Assembly: GCF_008035925.1 (NCBI RefSeq)
Contig: NZ_CP036264.1
Span: 5,268,402 to 5,332,401 of the forward strand
Length of the DNA stretch: 64,000 nucleotides
Origin: Stieleria maiorica
Lineage (GTDB): Bacteria; Planctomycetota; Planctomycetia; Pirellulales; Pirellulaceae
Direction of reading: 5' to 3'
This document shows, one piece after another, positions 8,893 through 18,318 of this stretch. The translations under genes and the position numbers were made by a program. Numbering within the stretch: the first letter of the stretch is position 1; every line of letters starts with the position of its first letter. Below the pieces are notes generated by a model. That model did no database searches. It worked only from the letters and a program-made list of their open reading frames with translations, and was not told where the DNA came from.

Positions 8893-9903
8893 ATGAATTG
8901 TCCGCAAATGCAAATTTCGAGCCCTGGTACGACTTCGCCTGCACGTCCGCAGTTTGTTTCCGACACGGAGCCAACGATCGTGACCGAATCTAATCAGCAA
9001 TCCTCCTCAAATGAGGCCAGTAACGATTTGGTTTGGGACTACGACGACGCGTTTTGCAGAAACCGCGGGCTGATATCCCCCGAAGAACAGCAGCGGATTC
9101 GCCAATGTCGTGTCGCAATCCCGGGAATGGGCGGTGTCGGCGGGCTGAATCTCATGACGCTTGCGAGGATGGGGGTCGGCAAGTTTCGTGTCGCCGATGC
9201 CGACAGTTTCAACGTCGGCAACTTCAATCGTCAATTCGGCGCGTTGCGTGAAAACATCGGTCGCCCCAAAGTCGAGGTTCTCGCGGCCTCGGCCCAGGCA
9301 GTCAATCCGGAAGCCGAAATCGATGCGTTGAACGGTTTTGTCAGCGAGGAGAACATCGGCACCTTCCTGGAAGGCGTGGATTTAGTCGTGGACTCTCTCG
9401 ACTTTTTCGCCTTTGACGCTCGTCGGATGTTGTTTCGAGAGGCGCATGCCAGGGGAATTTGGGCGATCACGGCCGGCCCCGTCGGATTTAGTACCATCTG
9501 GTTGGCGTTTGATCCGAATGGGATGAGTTTTGATTCCTACTTTGATCTCAAGGACGGAATGACTCCGGCCGACCAATTCGCCGCGATGGCGGTTGGCCTG
9601 GCTCCGCGTCCGACCCACCTTCCTTACTTTGATTACTCCTATATCGATTACAACTCAGGTTCCGCGCCATCGGTTTCTGCAGCTTGCCGACTAGCGAGTG
9701 GCGTCGTGGGAGTGGAGGCGGTCAAGATTCTACTCGGCAGAGGAAAGGTCAGAGCAGCTCCGTGCTATAACCAATTCGACGCCTATCGATACATCCATCG
9801 AAAGGGATGGATCCCGATGGGGAATCGCAACCCGATCCAAAGGATCAAACGTCGCATCTTACGGCAACGAATGATCAATGCCGGCTACGGAAGCACGACT
9901 TAG
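8893..9903 (+). CDS. E1-like ThiF/MoeB/HesA family protein
   Basis: A 336-residue E1-superfamily protein. The ATP-binding motif GMGGVGG is at about residues 78-84, followed by ADADSFNVGNFNRQFG, the equivalent of the D.D.V..SNLNRQ adenylation loop, and GRPKVEVLA. The C-terminal AACRLASGVVGVEAVKILL helix is also typical. I do not see the paired CxxC zinc motifs or an obvious catalytic-Cys motif of MoeB/ThiF, so it may adenylate without forming a thioester. The first ~45 residues are Ser/Thr-rich and the real start could be internal (a GTG lies at 8980). It probably shares a transcript with the methyltransferase. An E1-like domain fused to a nitroreductase is annotated in mycobacteria as MoeY; a separate nitroreductase gene lies about 18 kb away here. 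Confidence 0.82.
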   Translation: MNCPQMQISSPGTTSPARPQFVSDTEPTIVTESNQQSSSNEASNDLVWDYDDAFCRNRGLISPEEQQRIRQCRVAIPGMGGVGGLNLMTLARMGVGKFRVADADSFNVGNFNRQFGALRENIGRPKVEVLAASAQAVNPEAEIDALNGFVSEENIGTFLEGVDLVVDSLDFFAFDARRMLFREAHARGIWAITAGPVGFSTIWLAFDPNGMSFDSYFDLKDGMTPADQFAAMAVGLAPRPTHLPYFDYSYIDYNSGSAPSVSAACRLASGVVGVEAVKILLGRGKVRAAPCYNQFDAYRYIHRKGWIPMGNRNPIQRIKRRILRQRMINAGYGSTT

Positions 9904-10144
9904 GAAAGCATGTTGACCTCGGACGTGGAGTTCATCGATGGCTTCGCCATTGATGTCGTCTTGCGATTCACCGTCGCGAGGTCGAAATCCTCTGCGTGTT
10001 GAAGAGATTTCCCCCGCCCCCGCCGACTTTAGGAGGGGCCTTGAGATCTACGAGGGACGCCGCAACGCAGTCCCCGCTTCATCACCATTAGCGAATCCCG
10101 GTCTCGTGGGGCCATTTGCTCCATCGGCAATCGCCCCCTGAGCG

Positions 10145-13100
10145 TTAGACCAACGCGTTACCGAGCAAGTAGTCCACCGCGGCGACGCGATCTTCTTCTT
10201 CGTCGTCGTCATCTGCGAGCGAGTTGATCAGCATGTCCATCGAACTGGCCTCCGAGTCAATCTCCGATCCGCCGTCGTTGGACAGGTGATTGATGATCGC
10301 CAAGGCGTCGCTGGGTGACAAGATCCCGTCACCATTGACGTCTGCGGCAGGATCGCCGGAACCCTCGACCATCTCGCCTTCGGCCGAGATCGAAGACAGC
10401 GAGTTGATGACGTTGAGCGCGTCGAGTGCGGAAACACCGCCATCGAGATTGACGTCATAGCTGTTGACCATGGTTGTCATCGACCCGGTTCCCGCCGGCG
10501 CGTTCTTGTAGTGGCTCGCGTCGCTGTCGGTCGGTCCGCCGTGTCCGGTGGAAACGACGCCGATATTCTTATAGACGCCGGCGGCGGTCTCCCTGACATT
10601 GACCTTCTTGATCTTGAAACGATCTTCCGGGGTCGCATCCTCGACCGACGCGGCAATCACCAGGACGTTGCCCGCGAGGTCGTCAGGGTTGATGTCGGCC
10701 CAACGCGAGCTACCGTGCCCGGTGTTGTTGACTCGTTGCACGAGCCCGTCGAGCACCGACGCATCAAGGCTGACATGCTGATTGAAGGCGTCATCGATCG
10801 TGCCGATCCAGTAGGACATATCGCTGTCATTGGTCACCGAAGCGAGCAGCGTTTTGTCAACAATGACCGGCTCGGAGAATTCGAACAGGACGTAGTTGAT
10901 GCGACCGACGTTGTCGACTTTATGCCGGTCGTAGTTGCCGTTACCCTCGCCACGGTCGGTGACTCCCAGTCCACCGGAGTAAGCGCCCAAGAAGGCGGTT
11001 TCAAAGACGCCGTTGTCGCTGCTGAAGGCACTTGCCTTGACGGATACTCCACCGCTGGAGAAGGTGCGGATGTTGCCATCGCTGCCATCGAGTCCGCTGC
11101 TGCCCGTGGTCACAAACGTATGCGTGTCGCCCGCCCCGCCAGACAGGTCCTGAGCGATACCGGTGGCGTTGTACACCCACAATTCCCCAGGTGAGAGCAT
11201 CCCGTCGGATCCGACATCTGAGTTCGGGTTCAGGACGATGTCCCCCGAGGCGGTACTGAAGTCATCACCGGTGTGACCGGGCGTTCCGTTGTCATCAACG
11301 ATTTGCACGTCACCGACACTGTAGGCGACGTTGCCTGTGTTGGTCACGACATACGTCCAAGTGACGGTGTCCCCGACTTCGATTCCGGGAGCCTGGGAAG
11401 CGTCATCCGCGTCGAAGCCGTTGGTGTACTTTTCGATGTCGATACCGGGAGCGACGACGGCGTTCTTGTAGTGACTCGGATCACTGTCGGTCGGCCCATC
11501 GGGGCCTGTGGTCACCACGCCGATGTTCTTGTAAACACCGCCAACCGTTTCACGCACTTTGACCTTCCTGATCTTGAAGCGATCTTCCGGAGTCGAATCC
11601 TCGACCGAGGCGGCAATCACCAGCACGTTTCCGGCCATCGTTTCGGGATTGATATCGGCCCATCGAGCACTGGAATGACGCGTGTTGTTGACCCGCTGTG
11701 TCAGGCTATTCAGGACAGAGGCATCAAGGCTGACGTGATCATGGTAGGCGTCTTCGATCGTGCCGATCCAGTAGGACATGTCGGAATCATTCACCACCGA
11801 ATCCAACAGGACCTGGTCAACGATGACGGACTCGGAGAATTCGAAGACGACGTAATTGATCCGCCCGACATTGTCGACGCGATGCAGCCCGTTGCTTCCA
11901 TTTCCCTCACCCCGGTCGGTCACACCCAGGCCGCTGGAAAACGCGCCCAAAAACGCGGTTTCGAAGACGCCACTATCGCTGCTGAACGCACTGGCTTTGA
12001 CGTTCACGCCGCCGTCGGAATAGGTGCGAACGTTGCCGTTTTCGCCATCGAGCCCGCTGGTACCCGTTGTCACAAAGGTGCGAGTTTCTCCAGCCCCTCC
12101 CGAAAGTTGTTGAGCAATTCCAGACGCGTTGAACACCCACTGTTCACCGGGCGAAAGAATTCCATCCGAGCCGACATCGGAATTCGAATCGAGCGTGATG
12201 TCACCCGAACCGGTGCTGAAGTCGTCACCACTGTCTCCCGGCGTCCCGTTGTCATCAACGATCTGCACTTCCGTTGAGCTATACGGGACGTTGCCGGTGT
12301 TGGTGACGACGTACGTCCAGTTCACGGGGGCCCCCACCAGAATCTCGGGCGCTTCCGATTGGTGATCCGCATCGACACCGTTCGTCGATTTTTCGATATC
12401 GATGCCGGGATTTGCGTCGATGTTGATGTAGTGGCTGGGGTCGCTGTCGGTCGGCCCATCGGGTCCGGTGGTCACCACTCCAATGTTCTTGTAGACGCCC
12501 CCAACGCTTTCGCGGACCTTGACCTTCTTGATCTTGAATCGATCTTCCGGCGTTGAATCCTCGACCGAAGCCGCGATCACGAGCACGTTACCGGTCAACT
12601 CATCGGAGTTGAGATCTGCCCAACGTGTGCTGCTGTGGCTGGTGTTGTTGACTCGCTGCGCGAGCCCGTCGAGCACCGATTGGTCCAGGCTGACGTGATC
12701 GTTGTACGCATTTTCGATCGTACCGATCCAGTAGGAAATGTCCGAATCGCTAACCACCGAATCTAAGAGGGCTTGGTCAACAACGACCGATTCCGAGAAC
12801 TCAAACAGCACGTAATTGATCTGATCAATGTTGTCGACGCGGTGCAAACCGTTGCCGCCGTCACCTTCGCTTCGATCGGTCACTCCCAGCCCGCTTGAGA
12901 AAGCGCCCAGGAAGGCCGTTTGAAACGTATTGCCGCTGCTACTGAAGGCACTGGCGTGGACCGAAATGTCGCCGGCGGAGAAGCTGCGAATATTTCCGTT
13001 GCTGCCATCCAGTCCGCTGTTACCGGTGGTCACAAATGTACGATACTCACCACCGCCGCCGCCAAGGTCTTGTGCCACTCCCACCGCGGTGAAGACCCAT

Positions 13101-16100
13101 TGTTCACCTGGCGAAAGAATGCCGTCCGAGTTCTCGTCGGAATTTGAATCCAACACGATGTCGCCGGTCGCGGTGCTGAAGTCATCGCTGGTGTCACTCG
13201 GCGTCCCGTTATCGTCAACGACTTCCACTTCGCTTTGACTGAAGGGAACGTTGCCCGTGTTGGTGACGAGGTAGGTCCAAGTCACCTCACCGCCGACCAC
13301 GATCTCCGGCGCATCGGCCGGTTGATCGGCATCGACACCGTTGGTGAGTTTCTCGATGTCGATGTCGGGGGTTCCGGCCACGTTGTAGTTGGCGGGATCT
13401 TCGTCGGTGACGTCTGGTGCAATCGGATCGCCGTTTTCATCCACGGGAGTCCCAATGACAGTACCGAGATTCGTAAACTGCCCAACCTCCAAGGCAGTGA
13501 TCTGCGCCTGGTACAGCCATGACTCACCCGGATCAAGACGTCCGTCTTGATCGTCGTCTCCGACGTTGAAAAAATTGCCGTTTCCATCGTCTTCTTCAAC
13601 GGGGTCTGGGTTGAAATCATCCCCCGGGTCGCCCGGCGTAGCGTTGTCATCACTGACGACCACGGGGCTGAGCTCGACATCGCCAGGGTTGGTGACGAAG
13701 TACGTAAAGACAATGGTGTCACCCAACTGGGCAGATGGCCCCGGGGGAGTATCGGCATCGACACCGAAGCCATCCAGACCGGTGTCGGGTTCATCTGCGG
13801 GTGTATTCAAGTCGGCGCCGAGTTCATTTTGAATCGCGAACAGATTCTTCGTTCCTTCAATCACCGACGCATCGCCGGAAGCATAAGCCGCCTGCGTCAA
13901 CGAGATCACCTCTGCCTCGGTGTAGGCGTAATCTACATTGGGATTTGCCGCGTTGAGAAGCGCGGCGGTTGCGTGGCGCCCGAGTGCATTGAGTCCACCG
14001 CCACCGCGTCCAAGCGCGCTCAACAAGGTCAGCCCGGAATCATCGCTGACACCAAAAACCGAGTTGTAAGAGTCAAGCGGCGAGAATCCGGTGTCGGGCC
14101 ATCCCTTTAAAGGCGCGGGGCCAAATTCAGAATGCGTTTTCCAAAACCCGGGAGTCAGCCCTTCACCTCCTCCCGTTTGATCGTCAACCACCTTGACGAA
14201 CTTTTCAATGTCTATGTCAGGATTCACAGGAGGCGGTGGCAGGTAGATTCCCGCGTCCCATGTAAGATCGTTCTCCCCTGAAACGAGCGTCGTAACGATC
14301 GTCATTCCGGTGTTCGGGTCGGCGTCAGAATCCAAGGTGTCATCGATCCCTTGATCTTGCCCGGTAAACACAAAATTGGCCGGCAGGTCACTAAACGTCA
14401 CCTTGTAGTCGCCGGGCACAAGATTGTCGAACAGGTACTCGCCATTGGGACCGGTAATCAGCGTGTCACTTACGGCATTGCCTTGCCCATCCGTACCCGT
14501 CAGCGTCACGGTTACGCCCGAGACGCCCGGTTCACCGGCGTCTTGAATTCCGACGGCATCCAGGTCGTGCCAGACGAAGTCACCCAGTGAGGCCAGGTTG
14601 TAGAAACCCGCGTCCAACGTCGGATCGTCTTCACCCGAGGCCAATGTCGTCGTCGCGGTCATCAGCGCCATGTTGGGATCAGCGTCACTGTCCACGGTGT
14701 CATCACCACCGGCATCCAGCGGGCTGACTTCGGTGAAGCCCGCTGGCTGGATGAACTGAACCGAATACGTGCCCGGCTGCAGACCCGTGAACGCGTAGCT
14801 GCCGTCGGCGGCGGTCACCGTCGTGTCGATCACCACACCACCGGAGTCCTTCAGGTTCACTTGGACGCCCGGGATACCAGGTTCGCCCGCGTCTTGAATT
14901 CCGTCGGCATCCAGGTCGTGCCAGACGAAGTCACCCAGTGAGGCCAAGTTATAGAAACCCGCGTCCAACGTCGGGTCGTCTTCGCCCGATGCCAACGTCG
15001 TCGTGGCGGTCATCAGCGCCATGTTGGGATCAGCGTCACTGTCCACGGTGTCATCACCACCGGCATCCAGCGGGCTGACTTCGGTGAAGCCCGCTGGCTG
15101 GATGAACTGAACCGAATACGTGCCCGGCTGCAGACCCGTGAACGCGTAGCTGCCGTCGGCGGCGGTCACCGTCGTGTCGATCACCACGCCACCGGAATCC
15201 TTCAGGTTCACTTGGACGCCCGGGATACCAGGTTCGCCCGCGTCTTGAATTCCGTCGGCATCCAGGTCGTGCCAGACGAAATCACCCAGTGAGGCCAAGT
15301 TATAGAAACCCGCGTCCAACGTCGGGTCGTCTTCGCCCGATGCCAACGTCGTCGTGGCGGTCATCAGCGCCATGTTGGGATCAGCGTCACTGTCGACGGT
15401 GTCATCACCACCGGCATCCAACGGGCTGACTTCAGTGAAGCCGGCGGGCTGGACGAACTGCACCGAATACGTCCCAGGCTGCAGGCCGGTGAACGCGTAG
15501 CTGCCGTCGGCGGCGGTCACCGTCGTGTCGATCACCACACCACCGGAATCCTTCAGGTTCACTTGGACGCCCGGGATACCCGGTTCGCCGGCGTCTTGGA
15601 TTCCGTCCGCGTCGAGGTCGTGCCAGACGAAGTCACCCAGTGAGGCCAGGTTATAGAAACCGGCGTCCAACGTCGGATCGTCTTCGCCCGAAGCCAATGT
15701 CGTCGTTGCGGTCATCAACGCCATGTTGGGATCGGCGTCGCTGTCGACCGTGTCATCACCACCGGCGTTCAACGGGCTGACTTCGGTGAAGCCCGCTGGC
15801 TGGATGAACTGAACCGAATACGTGCCCGGCTGCAGACCCGTGAACGCGTAGCTGCCGTCGGCGGCGGTCACCGTCGTGTCGATCACCACGCCACCGGAAT
15901 CCTTCAGGTTCACTTGGACGCCCGGGATACCAGGTTCGCCCGCGTCTTGAATTCCGTCGGCATCCAGGTCGTGCCAGACGAAATCACCCAGTGAGGCCAA
16001 GTTATAGAAACCCGCGTCCAACGTCGGGTCGTCTTCACCCGAAGCCAACGTCGTCGTGGCGGTCATCAGCGCCATGTTGGGATCGGCGTCACTGTCGACG

Positions 16101-17716
16101 GTGTCATCACCACCGGCATCCAGCGGGCTGACTTCGGTGAAGCCGGCGGGCTGGACGAACTGAACCGAGTACGTGCCCGGTTGCAGACCCGTGAACGCGT
16201 AGCTTCCGTCGGCCGCGGTCACCGTCGTGTCGATCACCACACCACCGGAATCCTTCAAGTTCACTTGGACGCCCGGGATACCCGGTTCGCCGGCGTCTTG
16301 GATTCCGTCCGCGTCGAGGTCGTGCCAGACGAAGTCACCCAGTGAGGCCAAGTTATAGAAACCGGCGTCCAACGTCGGGTCGTTGTCACCAGGCCCCAGC
16401 GTGGTGGTTGCGGTCATCAACGCCATGTTGGGATCGGCGTCACTGTCGACGGTGTCATCACCACCGGCGTTCAACGGACTGACTTCCGTGAAGCCCGCGG
16501 GCTGGATGAACTGAACCGAGTACGTGCCCGGCTGCAGACCGGTGAACGCGTAGCTGCCGTCGGCCGCGGTTACGGTTGTGTCGATCACCACTCCGCCGGC
16601 GTCCTTCAGGTTCACCTGGACGCCCGGGATACCCGGTTCGCCGGCGTCTTGAATTCCGTCGGCGTCAAGATCGTGCCAGACAAAGTCACCGAGTGAGGCT
16701 AACTCCACATCGCCGGACAAACCGATCACATAGGCTTCACTGCTGAAGTCCGCGCTGAAATCACCCGTGCCCGTGCCTAACGCGACCGGAGTGTAACCTC
16801 CTGCAGAAAACGCTCCCGTCACACCGGCAGATGCCAATGTGATTTGGTCCAGGATCGAAATCTGGTCGGCGGTAAGTGGAATGAGTGTTGTATCAAGCGT
16901 TTGGTCGGTGAAGGCGGCCAAACCTTCTGCAGTGTTAACGAGTCCGGGAACCGCTTCCACATCGCGAACAAACTCCGAACCGTTGAATGGAGCGATACCG
17001 GGATCAACTCCCGATGGTACGAACGACGTGTCTTCGAGAAAGACGAACAGTCCGTTTCCGCTCGAACCGGGTAAACCCAACTCGCTCACGTTCACTTCCG
17101 CCGCGGTCGCGGTGACCGGGCCTGCATGGGAAACCCCCAGCGAAACGCCATCAGCGATGTCGGCGGCTGGTCCCAAGTCCCACTTCGCGATGGCGTTTTC
17201 AAAATTCCAACTTGCCGGGTCATCAATGTCGTAGAAGGTCGAATTGCCGTTGGTCGAAGGAATCAGGTACAACGATCCGGCGGTATATTCAGCAGAAGTC
17301 GGACCGGTGACGTTGCCTTCTAGCGCAACCACAAAGTGGCCAGGGCTGAATGCAAGTTCATCAGGAAAATCGGCGGGGATGACTGCGCCGTTGATCAGTT
17401 GCCAGAGCGGAAGGGTCCCCACCGTTCGAATGGTGCTGCCGACTTCGAAGGCATCGCCGTTCTCTTGGTTGGTCCAAGCTTGACCGGCGGTCATGCCAAA
17501 TTCAGTGATTTGCTCGAGGGGAGGGTTAGCACCAGGGTTGCTGGTCCCAAACTGACCTTCCATCTGGACCGTTGCGTTTGATGTGAAGTAATCACCGGCA
17601 AGGAGTTGTCGTTGCTCCAATGATTCCAACAGGTTTCGCCTGGTTCGTACTCGCCTCGTTCTCCCTGACCGAACGCGCTGCTTCTTTCCGATGCTCTTTC
17701 GTGTACTTCTAAACAT
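10145..17716 (-). CDS. Giant LEPR-XLL secreted protein with SdrD-B-like repeats and dockerin-like C-terminus
   Basis: A 2523-residue extracellular protein. In order: a very basic leader ending in LLESLEQRQLLAGD (residues ~28-41, the planctomycete LEPR-XLL-type motif); a ~300-residue domain (42-340) shared with two other proteins of this window; six nearly identical 117-residue SdrD-B-like repeats (~343-1045) starting ASLGDFVWHDLDADGIQD; a seventh divergent repeat (to ~1162); a GFWKTH-containing region and a DUF11/DUF7507-like module (to ~1440); three 320-residue modules starting with IDIEK (~1445-2405); and a dockerin-like pair of Asp-rich Ca-binding loops (DVNLDGGVSALDA, DVNGDGILSPSDA). It is presumably a surface adhesin or matrix protein. 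The next gene upstream on the same strand is its paralogue at 18319-24468. Confidence 0.9.
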   Translation of the reverse strand: MFRSTRKSIGKKQRVRSGRTRRVRTRRNLLESLEQRQLLAGDYFTSNATVQMEGQFGTSNPGANPPLEQITEFGMTAGQAWTNQENGDAFEVGSTIRTVGTLPLWQLINGAVIPADFPDELAFSPGHFVVALEGNVTGPTSAEYTAGSLYLIPSTNGNSTFYDIDDPASWNFENAIAKWDLGPAADIADGVSLGVSHAGPVTATAAEVNVSELGLPGSSGNGLFVFLEDTSFVPSGVDPGIAPFNGSEFVRDVEAVPGLVNTAEGLAAFTDQTLDTTLIPLTADQISILDQITLASAGVTGAFSAGGYTPVALGTGTGDFSADFSSEAYVIGLSGDVELASLGDFVWHDLDADGIQDAGEPGIPGVQVNLKDAGGVVIDTTVTAADGSYAFTGLQPGTYSVQFIQPAGFTEVSPLNAGGDDTVDSDADPNMALMTATTTLGPGDNDPTLDAGFYNLASLGDFVWHDLDADGIQDAGEPGIPGVQVNLKDSGGVVIDTTVTAADGSYAFTGLQPGTYSVQFVQPAGFTEVSPLDAGGDDTVDSDADPNMALMTATTTLASGEDDPTLDAGFYNLASLGDFVWHDLDADGIQDAGEPGIPGVQVNLKDSGGVVIDTTVTAADGSYAFTGLQPGTYSVQFIQPAGFTEVSPLNAGGDDTVDSDADPNMALMTATTTLASGEDDPTLDAGFYNLASLGDFVWHDLDADGIQDAGEPGIPGVQVNLKDSGGVVIDTTVTAADGSYAFTGLQPGTYSVQFVQPAGFTEVSPLDAGGDDTVDSDADPNMALMTATTTLASGEDDPTLDAGFYNLASLGDFVWHDLDADGIQDAGEPGIPGVQVNLKDSGGVVIDTTVTAADGSYAFTGLQPGTYSVQFIQPAGFTEVSPLDAGGDDTVDSDADPNMALMTATTTLASGEDDPTLDAGFYNLASLGDFVWHDLDADGIQDAGEPGIPGVQVNLKDSGGVVIDTTVTAADGSYAFTGLQPGTYSVQFIQPAGFTEVSPLDAGGDDTVDSDADPNMALMTATTTLASGEDDPTLDAGFYNLASLGDFVWHDLDAVGIQDAGEPGVSGVTVTLTGTDGQGNAVSDTLITGPNGEYLFDNLVPGDYKVTFSDLPANFVFTGQDQGIDDTLDSDADPNTGMTIVTTLVSGENDLTWDAGIYLPPPPVNPDIDIEKFVKVVDDQTGGGEGLTPGFWKTHSEFGPAPLKGWPDTGFSPLDSYNSVFGVSDDSGLTLLSALGRGGGGLNALGRHATAALLNAANPNVDYAYTEAEVISLTQAAYASGDASVIEGTKNLFAIQNELGADLNTPADEPDTGLDGFGVDADTPPGPSAQLGDTIVFTYFVTNPGDVELSPVVVSDDNATPGDPGDDFNPDPVEEDDGNGNFFNVGDDDQDGRLDPGESWLYQAQITALEVGQFTNLGTVIGTPVDENGDPIAPDVTDEDPANYNVAGTPDIDIEKLTNGVDADQPADAPEIVVGGEVTWTYLVTNTGNVPFSQSEVEVVDDNGTPSDTSDDFSTATGDIVLDSNSDENSDGILSPGEQWVFTAVGVAQDLGGGGGEYRTFVTTGNSGLDGSNGNIRSFSAGDISVHASAFSSSGNTFQTAFLGAFSSGLGVTDRSEGDGGNGLHRVDNIDQINYVLFEFSESVVVDQALLDSVVSDSDISYWIGTIENAYNDHVSLDQSVLDGLAQRVNNTSHSSTRWADLNSDELTGNVLVIAASVEDSTPEDRFKIKKVKVRESVGGVYKNIGVVTTGPDGPTDSDPSHYINIDANPGIDIEKSTNGVDADHQSEAPEILVGAPVNWTYVVTNTGNVPYSSTEVQIVDDNGTPGDSGDDFSTGSGDITLDSNSDVGSDGILSPGEQWVFNASGIAQQLSGGAGETRTFVTTGTSGLDGENGNVRTYSDGGVNVKASAFSSDSGVFETAFLGAFSSGLGVTDRGEGNGSNGLHRVDNVGRINYVVFEFSESVIVDQVLLDSVVNDSDMSYWIGTIEDAYHDHVSLDASVLNSLTQRVNNTRHSSARWADINPETMAGNVLVIAASVEDSTPEDRFKIRKVKVRETVGGVYKNIGVVTTGPDGPTDSDPSHYKNAVVAPGIDIEKYTNGFDADDASQAPGIEVGDTVTWTYVVTNTGNVAYSVGDVQIVDDNGTPGHTGDDFSTASGDIVLNPNSDVGSDGMLSPGELWVYNATGIAQDLSGGAGDTHTFVTTGSSGLDGSDGNIRTFSSGGVSVKASAFSSDNGVFETAFLGAYSGGLGVTDRGEGNGNYDRHKVDNVGRINYVLFEFSEPVIVDKTLLASVTNDSDMSYWIGTIDDAFNQHVSLDASVLDGLVQRVNNTGHGSSRWADINPDDLAGNVLVIAASVEDATPEDRFKIKKVNVRETAAGVYKNIGVVSTGHGGPTDSDASHYKNAPAGTGSMTTMVNSYDVNLDGGVSALDALNVINSLSSISAEGEMVEGSGDPAADVNGDGILSPSDALAIINHLSNDGGSEIDSEASSMDMLINSLADDDDEEEDRVAAVDYLLGNALV
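10501..13380 (-). repeat. Three tandem 960-bp modules inside the giant protein gene
   Basis: Recurring blocks start near 10501, 11461 and 12421 with an exact 960-nt period (320 residues). Each encodes an IEK..TNGVDAD start, a DUF11-like NWTYVVTNTGNVPYS segment, a calcium-like SPGEQWVF segment and a conserved tail RFKIKKVKVRE. The units differ by many substitutions, so this amplification is older than that of the 351-bp repeats. Confidence 0.9.
14581..16686 (-). repeat. Six tandem 351-bp SdrD-B-like repeats
   Basis: The string CACCCAGTGAGGCCA recurs with an exact period of 351 nt (e.g. at 14581, 14932, 15283), giving six in-frame 117-residue units that differ at only a few positions (FIQ/FVQ, LDAG/LNAG). 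The near identity points to recent unequal crossing-over or gene conversion. Each unit carries Asp-rich DLDADGIQDAGEPG loops, which in SdrD-B domains bind calcium. Confidence 0.93.
16704..17602 (-). repeat. 899-bp segment nearly identical to 23462-24360
   Basis: This stretch encodes the N-terminal shared domain and aligns base for base, without length change, to 23462-24360 in the paralogous giant gene, with only scattered substitutions. Sequence on both sides diverges abruptly (different leader, different first repeats). This fits recent duplication or gene conversion. Confidence 0.85.
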
Positions 17717-18318
17717 GTCTCAATCTCACTGAGTCGCTTCGGGAGGGTGAATAAATGTCGAGCATTGACCCGCCGTGCTTGGGGGGATGCCGGTCGCTCA
17801 ATTTGCGCAATTCGCCAATCTTAAAACTAACCCCCCGGTATCTCCAGCAGAAAACAGAGTTTTAAGTAAACAAATGTCGCCAAATGTGCACCTGACCACG
17901 ACCCTCCTGCGGCGGGGTGACATGCCGAGCCGAACACCACCTTCAGAAAGGTCCCGATCAATGAGAGATTGCACTGATGAGTAACCCGATTCGGGTGTGA
18001 AATCGGTTGACGGCAATTCGCAAGATTGCTTGACAATTGCGGTAGGCCAACGGGTGCCAGACGCGACTTCCAACGTTTTGCGATTTCAGAAGGCGGATAC
18101 TGACTAGAAATTCAGCTTCTTCTACCGTTCCAGCATGCGAGTGCTTTGCCCCTGGCAACAATGCATGCGGCGACAATGCCTATGGAATCAGCGATACACC
18201 GCCCCTATCACCCTATGTGACGGGGCTCGGAAGAATTTAGAGACCTGCGACAAAGACCCAATACGTCGGTACGCCGCTCAGAAAAGCGGCGTTTCGTGGC
18301 AGATGGACAAGCACTGGG
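17717..18318. other. Intergenic region between the two giant genes, 602 nt
   Basis: No gene is supported; the short open frames have no recognisable product. It should hold the promoter of the 10145-17716 gene. An 8-bp hairpin ACGCCGCT-cagaaa-AGCGGCGT at 18271-18292 lies 27 nt past the stop of the next giant gene; it lacks a U-tract, so it is only a weak terminator candidate. Confidence 0.45.

Noticed and set aside
9938..10141. 67-codon + strand open frame after the ThiF-like gene
   Set aside because: Pro/Ser/Arg-rich, no start signal and no recognisable motif.
11273..12277. Long + strand open frame (334 codons) opposite the first giant gene
   Set aside because: It runs antisense to highly repetitive coding DNA, recurs with the 960-bp period, is rich in Asp/Gly/Val and has no recognisable fold; the minus frame explains the sequence.
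14581..16686. CRISPR array
   Set aside because: The repeats are 351 bp, coding and contiguous without spacers; the 37-bp array at 62194 likewise lacks spacers.
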